Assembly (NCBI RefSeq): GCF_963674635.1
Contig: NZ_OY771475.1
Coordinates: forward strand, 3,472,001-3,536,000
DNA from: Breoghania sp.
Lineage (GTDB): Bacteria > Pseudomonadota > Alphaproteobacteria > Rhizobiales > Stappiaceae
Length of the DNA: 64,000 nt
Direction of reading: 5' to 3'
In this document: positions 60,008-64,000 of the stretch, one piece after another
How the letters are laid out: the number at the start of each line of letters is the position of its first letter
Numbering within the stretch: position 1 is the stretch's first letter
Notes under the pieces: generated by a model
What the model was told of the DNA's origin: nothing
Databases searched by the model: none
What the model saw: the letters and a program-made list of their open reading frames with translations, nothing else
Made by a program: the position numbers and the translations under genes

Positions 60008-60916
60008 GTGTCGGTTGATCGCAGCTCGCATTTGAAGCGTCTCGAAAACGAGAGCATCCAGATCATGCGTGAGGTGGCGGCAGAGTTCCGCAACCCGGTG
60101 ATGCTCTATTCCATCGGCAAGGATTCCAGCGTCATGCTGCATCTTGCCATGAAGGCCTTCTATCCTTCCAAGCCGCCGTTTCCCCTTCTGCACGTGGACA
60201 CCACGTGGAAGTTTCGCGAGATGATCGCGTTTCGCGACGAAACGGTGAAGCGCCTGGGGCTGGACCTGATCGTGCACACCAATCCGCAAGGGCTGGCCGA
60301 CAACATCAACCCGTTCGATCACGGTTCGTCCTTCTATACGCATGTGATGAAGACGGAGGCGCTCAAGCAGGCGCTCAACGAACACGGTTTCGATGCGGCC
60401 TTTGGGGGCGCGCGCCGCGACGAGGAAAAGAGCCGGGCGAAGGAGCGCGTCTTCTCGTTCCGCTCCGCGTCGCACGGCTGGGATCCGAAAAACCAGCGCC
60501 CGGAACTGTGGCGGCTCTATAACGGGCGCGTCGCCAAGGGGGAATCGATCCGCGCCTTCCCGCTGTCCAACTGGACCGAGCTCGACATCTGGCAATATAT
60601 CCTGGCGGAGAACATTCCCATCGTGCCGCTCTATTATGCGGCGCGCCGACCGGTGGTCGAGCGCGACGGCATGCTGATCATGGTCGATGACGAGCGCCTG
60701 CCGATGAACCCGGGCGAGGTTGCCCAGGAGCGCATGGTCCGCTTCCGTACGCTGGGGTGTTATCCGCTGACGGGGGCCATCGAATCGGAGGCCACCACCT
60801 TGCCGGAAATCGTCTCCGAGATGCTGATCGCCCGGTCGTCGGAGCGGTCCGGTCGTCTGATCGATCACGATGAAGCGGCCTCCATGGAGAAGAAGAAGCG
60901 CGAGGGGTATTTCTGA
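60008..60916 (+). CDS. cysD: Sulfate adenylyltransferase subunit 2
   Basis: 302-residue ATP-sulfurylase small subunit (PAPS-reductase-like fold) that forms adenosine 5'-phosphosulfate with CysN. The PP-loop motif is YSIGKDSSVML. Further signatures are LLHVDTTWKFREM, FGGARRDEEKSRAKER and WDPKNQRPELW. GTG 60008 fits the family N-terminus (HLKRLENESI); an upstream in-frame GTG at 59975 lies within a hairpin. The stop overlaps the cysNC start by one base (TGATG). Confidence 0.96.
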   Translation: MSVDRSSHLKRLENESIQIMREVAAEFRNPVMLYSIGKDSSVMLHLAMKAFYPSKPPFPLLHVDTTWKFREMIAFRDETVKRLGLDLIVHTNPQGLADNINPFDHGSSFYTHVMKTEALKQALNEHGFDAAFGGARRDEEKSRAKERVFSFRSASHGWDPKNQRPELWRLYNGRVAKGESIRAFPLSNWTELDIWQYILAENIPIVPLYYAARRPVVERDGMLIMVDDERLPMNPGEVAQERMVRFRTLGCYPLTGAIESEATTLPEIVSEMLIARSSERSGRLIDHDEAASMEKKKREGYF

Positions 60917-62826
60917 TGGCGACGCTCGACACCATCGCGGCGGCGGAGCCGGAAGCCTTTGCCGAATTCATCGCAGGCCAGGAAACCAAGGGTTTGCTGC
61001 GCTTTCTCACCTGTGGCTCGGTCGATGACGGCAAGTCCACCCTGATCGGGCGGCTGCTTTATGATTCCAAGCTGCTCTTTGAGGATCAGCTCGCCTCCTT
61101 GAAAAAGGACTCCGCCAAACACGGCACCGTGGGCGAAGACATCGACTTTGCCTTGCTGGTGGACGGCCTTGAGGCCGAGCGCGAGCAGGGCATCACCATC
61201 GATGTGGCCTATCGCTTCTTCGCCACCGAAGCGCGCAAGTTCATCGTGGCCGACACGCCGGGCCACGAGCAATACACCCGCAACATGGCGACCGGCGCGT
61301 CGACCGCCGATCTGGCGGTGTTGCTGGTCGATGCGCGTCACGGCATTCAGGCCCAGACGCGTCGCCATGCCTTCATCGCCTCGCTGCTCGGCATCCGTCA
61401 TGTGGTGCTGGCGGTGAACAAGATCGATCTGGTGGAGTTCAGCGAAGCGCGCTTTGAGGAGATTCGCGACGAGTTCTCGCATTTCGCCGCCTCGTTCGAT
61501 TTCGACAGCCTTGTCGCGGTGCCGATTTCGGCGCGCTTTGGCGACAATGTCACCCGGCGCAGCGAGAAAACGCCCTGGTATTCCGGCCCGACGCTGATCG
61601 AGCATCTGGAGACGGTGGAAGTCGCCGACGATCTCGACCGGCGTCCGTTCCGCATGTCGGTGCAGTGGGTGAACCGACCAAATCTGGATTTCCGCGGTTA
61701 TTCCGGCACGATCGCCTCCGGTGTGGTGCGTCCGGGCGATGACGTGGTGGTGGCCGAATCGGGCAAGACCAGCCGCATCGACCGGATCGTCACGATGGAT
61801 GGCGATCTGGAAGAGGGCCGAGCGGGCGAGGCGGTCACGCTGACCCTTGCCGATGAGATCGATATTTCGCGCGGCGATATCATCGCGTCGGCTGCAAGCC
61901 GTCCTGAAGTGTCCGACCAGTTCGCCGCCCACATCATCTGGATGACGGACAAGCCGCTTTATCCGGGGCGCACCTATCTGTTGAAGTCAGGATCGCGCAC
62001 GGTCACCGCGACGGTGAGCGAGCTGAAGCACCGCATCGACATCAATTCCTTCGAGCATCTGGCGGCGAAGAAGCTCGACCTCAACGAGGTCGCCTTCTGC
62101 AACTTGTCGCTGTCTGCCCCGATCGCCTTCGATCCGTATGAATCGAACCACGACACCGGGTCCTTCATCCTGATCGACCGGTTGACCAACGCGACCGTGG
62201 CGGCGGGCATGATCTGGTTCGGCCTGCGCCGCGCCACGAACATTCACTGGCAGGCGCTGGATGTCGACAAGAACGCGCGTGCGGCGCTGAAGGGGCAGAA
62301 GCCGGCGGTCCTGTGGTTCACCGGGCTTTCCGGGTCGGGCAAGTCGACGGTCGCCAATGCGGTTGAGCGCAAGCTGCTGGCTTCGGGCAACCACACCTAT
62401 CTGCTCGATGGCGACAATGTCCGCCACGGTCTCAACCGCGATCTCGGTTTCACCGATGCGGACCGGGTGGAGAACATCCGCCGCGTGGCGGAAACGGCGA
62501 AGCTCTTCGTCGATTCCGGCACGATCGTGCTGGTGTCTTTCATCTCGCCGTTCAAGTCCGAGCGCCGGATGGCGCGCGAGTTGGTGGAAGAGGACGAGTT
62601 CATCGAGGTCTTCGTGGATACGCCGCTGGCCGAATGCCAACGGCGCGATCCGAAGGGGCTTTATCAGAAGGCCGCCGAAGGCAAGATCAAGAACTTCACC
62701 GGCATCGATTCGCCTTATGAGGCACCGGAGAACGCCGAGATCCGCCTCGACACCACCGGGACCGATCCGGAGGTGCTGGCCGACACGATCATCGAGGAGC
62801 TGAAGGCACGGGGCATCATCAACTAG
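60916..62826 (+). CDS. cysNC: Bifunctional sulfate adenylyltransferase subunit 1 / APS kinase
   Basis: 636-residue fusion. The N-terminal CysN GTPase (about 1-455) has GSVDDGKSTLIGRLL, DTPGHEQYTRNMATGAS and NKIDL, then EF-Tu-like beta domains. The C-terminal CysC kinase (about 465-636) has WFTGLSGSGKSTVANAVE, LLDGDNVRHGLN and FISPFKSER. Together with CysD it turns sulfate into PAPS. The fusion is the NodQ-type arrangement common in rhizobia and relatives. It is coupled to cysD. Confidence 0.97.
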   Translation: MATLDTIAAAEPEAFAEFIAGQETKGLLRFLTCGSVDDGKSTLIGRLLYDSKLLFEDQLASLKKDSAKHGTVGEDIDFALLVDGLEAEREQGITIDVAYRFFATEARKFIVADTPGHEQYTRNMATGASTADLAVLLVDARHGIQAQTRRHAFIASLLGIRHVVLAVNKIDLVEFSEARFEEIRDEFSHFAASFDFDSLVAVPISARFGDNVTRRSEKTPWYSGPTLIEHLETVEVADDLDRRPFRMSVQWVNRPNLDFRGYSGTIASGVVRPGDDVVVAESGKTSRIDRIVTMDGDLEEGRAGEAVTLTLADEIDISRGDIIASAASRPEVSDQFAAHIIWMTDKPLYPGRTYLLKSGSRTVTATVSELKHRIDINSFEHLAAKKLDLNEVAFCNLSLSAPIAFDPYESNHDTGSFILIDRLTNATVAAGMIWFGLRRATNIHWQALDVDKNARAALKGQKPAVLWFTGLSGSGKSTVANAVERKLLASGNHTYLLDGDNVRHGLNRDLGFTDADRVENIRRVAETAKLFVDSGTIVLVSFISPFKSERRMARELVEEDEFIEVFVDTPLAECQRRDPKGLYQKAAEGKIKNFTGIDSPYEAPENAEIRLDTTGTDPEVLADTIIEELKARGIIN

Positions 62827-62856
62827 CCGCGGGCTTCATTCAGCACCGATCGAGAA

Positions 62857-63684
62857 TCAGGCCGCCGGATCGATGGGTCCGGCGGTCGCTTCGTATCTGC
62901 GCCGTGCCAGGGCGTAGGCGACGGTGATCACGGAGAGAAGCAGGACGGTGATGATGATCTGCTCAAGTCCCTTGAGCAGGAGGAACTGGATCACCACGAA
63001 AAGCTGGGGCAAGCCTGCGCCAATGGTCGCCAATATCCAGAGAATGGCGAGATCCAGCAGGACGAACGGGATCAATAGGCAGATGCTGGCAAAGGTCATG
63101 GCCCAGCCCATGCCCTGTCCGAAGTGGTAGGCTCGCACGGGACCCATCGGTTCATCGACGGCTGCTGCGGGCAGCATGAGGCTCACGCGGGCCCAGATCG
63201 GAACCATGAAGAGGCAACTCAGGATCATGGCGATCCCCAAACCGGTAAATGCTGTGCTTTCCAGATTGCCACCACCTGTGAGCATTGCCACCAGGCTGGC
63301 AAACAAGAGGAAGACTGCTGACATCGCAAATACGCAGAGCAGGAACAGGAGGTAATACAAAGCATAGCGAAACTCGGACTTGCCGAACCTGACATGGAAG
63401 GTGGCTGGGGCTTCTCCAAGCAATGCAAACCGGTGCCAGGCAACCGCGATCGAGGACGCCGCGACAACCTGCAACAAGAGCATGGGCAGGGTCTGGATGA
63501 GGGATGCCCCCACGTTCCGTACCATCATGGTGTCATTTGCAATCGGGCCGCCAATGGACCCGAGGGCTCCGAATGCCAATCCGCCGAGAATCAGGATCAC
63601 GGTCCATGTGCCTGCCGCCTTGATGAGATTGTCGAAATTGGAAAGGCAGAGCTGAACACTCCCCTTCAGAATGGCCTTGAACAT
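62857..63684 (-). CDS. Hypothetical polytopic membrane protein
   Basis: 275-residue protein with about six hydrophobic helices in long paired stretches (TVILILGGLAFGALGSIGG, FLLCVFAMSAVFLLFASLV, ITVLLLSVITVAYALARRR). It resembles the uncharacterised 'glycerophosphoryl diester phosphodiesterase membrane domain' type proteins only in general layout. ATG 63684 was chosen (GGGGGAC upstream); the frame extends to 63924 without coding features. Function unknown. Confidence 0.7.
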   Translation of the reverse strand: MFKAILKGSVQLCLSNFDNLIKAAGTWTVILILGGLAFGALGSIGGPIANDTMMVRNVGASLIQTLPMLLLQVVAASSIAVAWHRFALLGEAPATFHVRFGKSEFRYALYYLLFLLCVFAMSAVFLLFASLVAMLTGGGNLESTAFTGLGIAMILSCLFMVPIWARVSLMLPAAAVDEPMGPVRAYHFGQGMGWAMTFASICLLIPFVLLDLAILWILATIGAGLPQLFVVIQFLLLKGLEQIIITVLLLSVITVAYALARRRYEATAGPIDPAA

Positions 63685-63895
63685 CGGTCCCCCGAGGCAT
63701 GATTCCTGTTGCGGCTGCATCATCGGTGAATAACCGGAGGGCCGCAATGGTGCCGGAATAGCCGCCCACACAGGAGGTGCCGCAACAGAACGTGTGGGCA
63801 GTTTCTTTCGGAAAGACGCTTTTGCCGCTGGAGGTGATTTCACTCGCACGACGCATGCTCTAGCGTGTGCCGAAACACATTTCGGGAGAACCTTC

Positions 63896-64000
63896 ATGCT
63901 TTTTGCGCTTCTGTGCACCGACAAACCGGACAGCCTTCAGATCCGGCTCGATACCCGCCCCGACCATCTGGCCTTTCTGGAAAGTCTTGGCGATGCGCTG
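63896..64000 (+). CDS. YciI-like protein, 3' end outside window
   Basis: The first 35 codons from ATG 63896 (GGGAGAA upstream) read MLFALLCTDKPDSLQIR and then RPDHLAFLESLGDAL. This start matches small YciI-family proteins (ferredoxin-like fold, about 95 residues), which carry a His-Asp pair near this point. The assignment rests on a short segment. Confidence 0.7.
   Translation, partial: MLFALLCTDKPDSLQIRLDTRPDHLAFLESLGDAL

Noticed and set aside
1..64000. tRNA, rRNA, CRISPR array, insertion sequence or prophage
   Set aside because: No cloverleaf-like gene, spaced repeats, transposase or phage protein could be recognised on either strand.

Overview
This is a 64 kb chromosomal window from a GC-rich alphaproteobacterium. 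The order rpsP-rimM-trmD-rplS-leuC next to ffh, a fused CysN-CysC protein, a twin-transmembrane HIG1-type protein, an ethylmalonyl-CoA pathway and a long urease operon with extra ORFs all fit Hyphomicrobiales (rhizobia / Stappia-like marine relatives). The genus cannot be fixed from sequence alone. I found no rRNA, tRNA, CRISPR array, insertion sequence or prophage.

Layout. 0-12 kb: two MscS-type channels (the first cut by the left edge), a CAP-domain lipoprotein, an acyl-CoA synthetase, an SDR, a ubiquinone-type hydroxylase, thioesterase II, exonuclease III and an MFS exporter. 12-20 kb: ethylmalonyl-CoA mutase (ecm/meaA) and crotonyl-CoA carboxylase/reductase (ccr) facing apart, separated by a secreted Cache-like protein and a chemoreceptor. 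A PduO-type cobalamin adenosyltransferase follows ccr and can make the B12 cofactor that Ecm needs. 20-24 kb: a TylF-like methyltransferase, a His-rich CobW GTPase and a D,D-carboxypeptidase. 23.7-30.1 kb: ureD-A-B-(antisense ORF)-C-(CxCC ORF)-E-F-G. 30-34.7 kb: acetyl-CoA synthetase, a TadG-like VWA protein and an HNH endonuclease. 35-41.7 kb: leuC and the ribosomal/tRNA/SRP block. 53.7-64 kb: a LysE exporter, glnK-amtB, divergent galU/galE, cysQ-cysD-cysNC, a membrane protein and a truncated YciI-like gene.

The most interesting block is 42.4-48.3 kb, which looks like a diffusible signal factor (DSF) quorum-sensing system. An RpfC-like hybrid kinase (five-helix membrane input, HisKA, REC, Hpt) faces an RpfF-like DSF synthase that keeps both catalytic-type glutamates. 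The cognate response regulator is not the HD-GYP RpfG of Xanthomonas but a REC-PAS-GGDEF-EAL protein. In this copy the regulator is frameshifted by an extra unit in an 8-bp tandem repeat (GATCAACC) inside the first codons of the receiver domain. Removing one unit restores a 715-residue protein. The output of the system may therefore be switchable by repeat slippage, or the regulator may be a fresh pseudogene. A 1.1 kb AT-rich gap upstream of rpfF contains a possible 45-codon ORF.

Working together, Acs, Ccr, Ecm and the adenosyltransferase suggest growth on acetate or other C2 units through the ethylmalonyl-CoA pathway. Urease plus GlnK-AmtB cover nitrogen acquisition, and CysDNC/CysQ cover sulfate activation. 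Local duplications also occur at the ends of the adenosyltransferase and acs genes.
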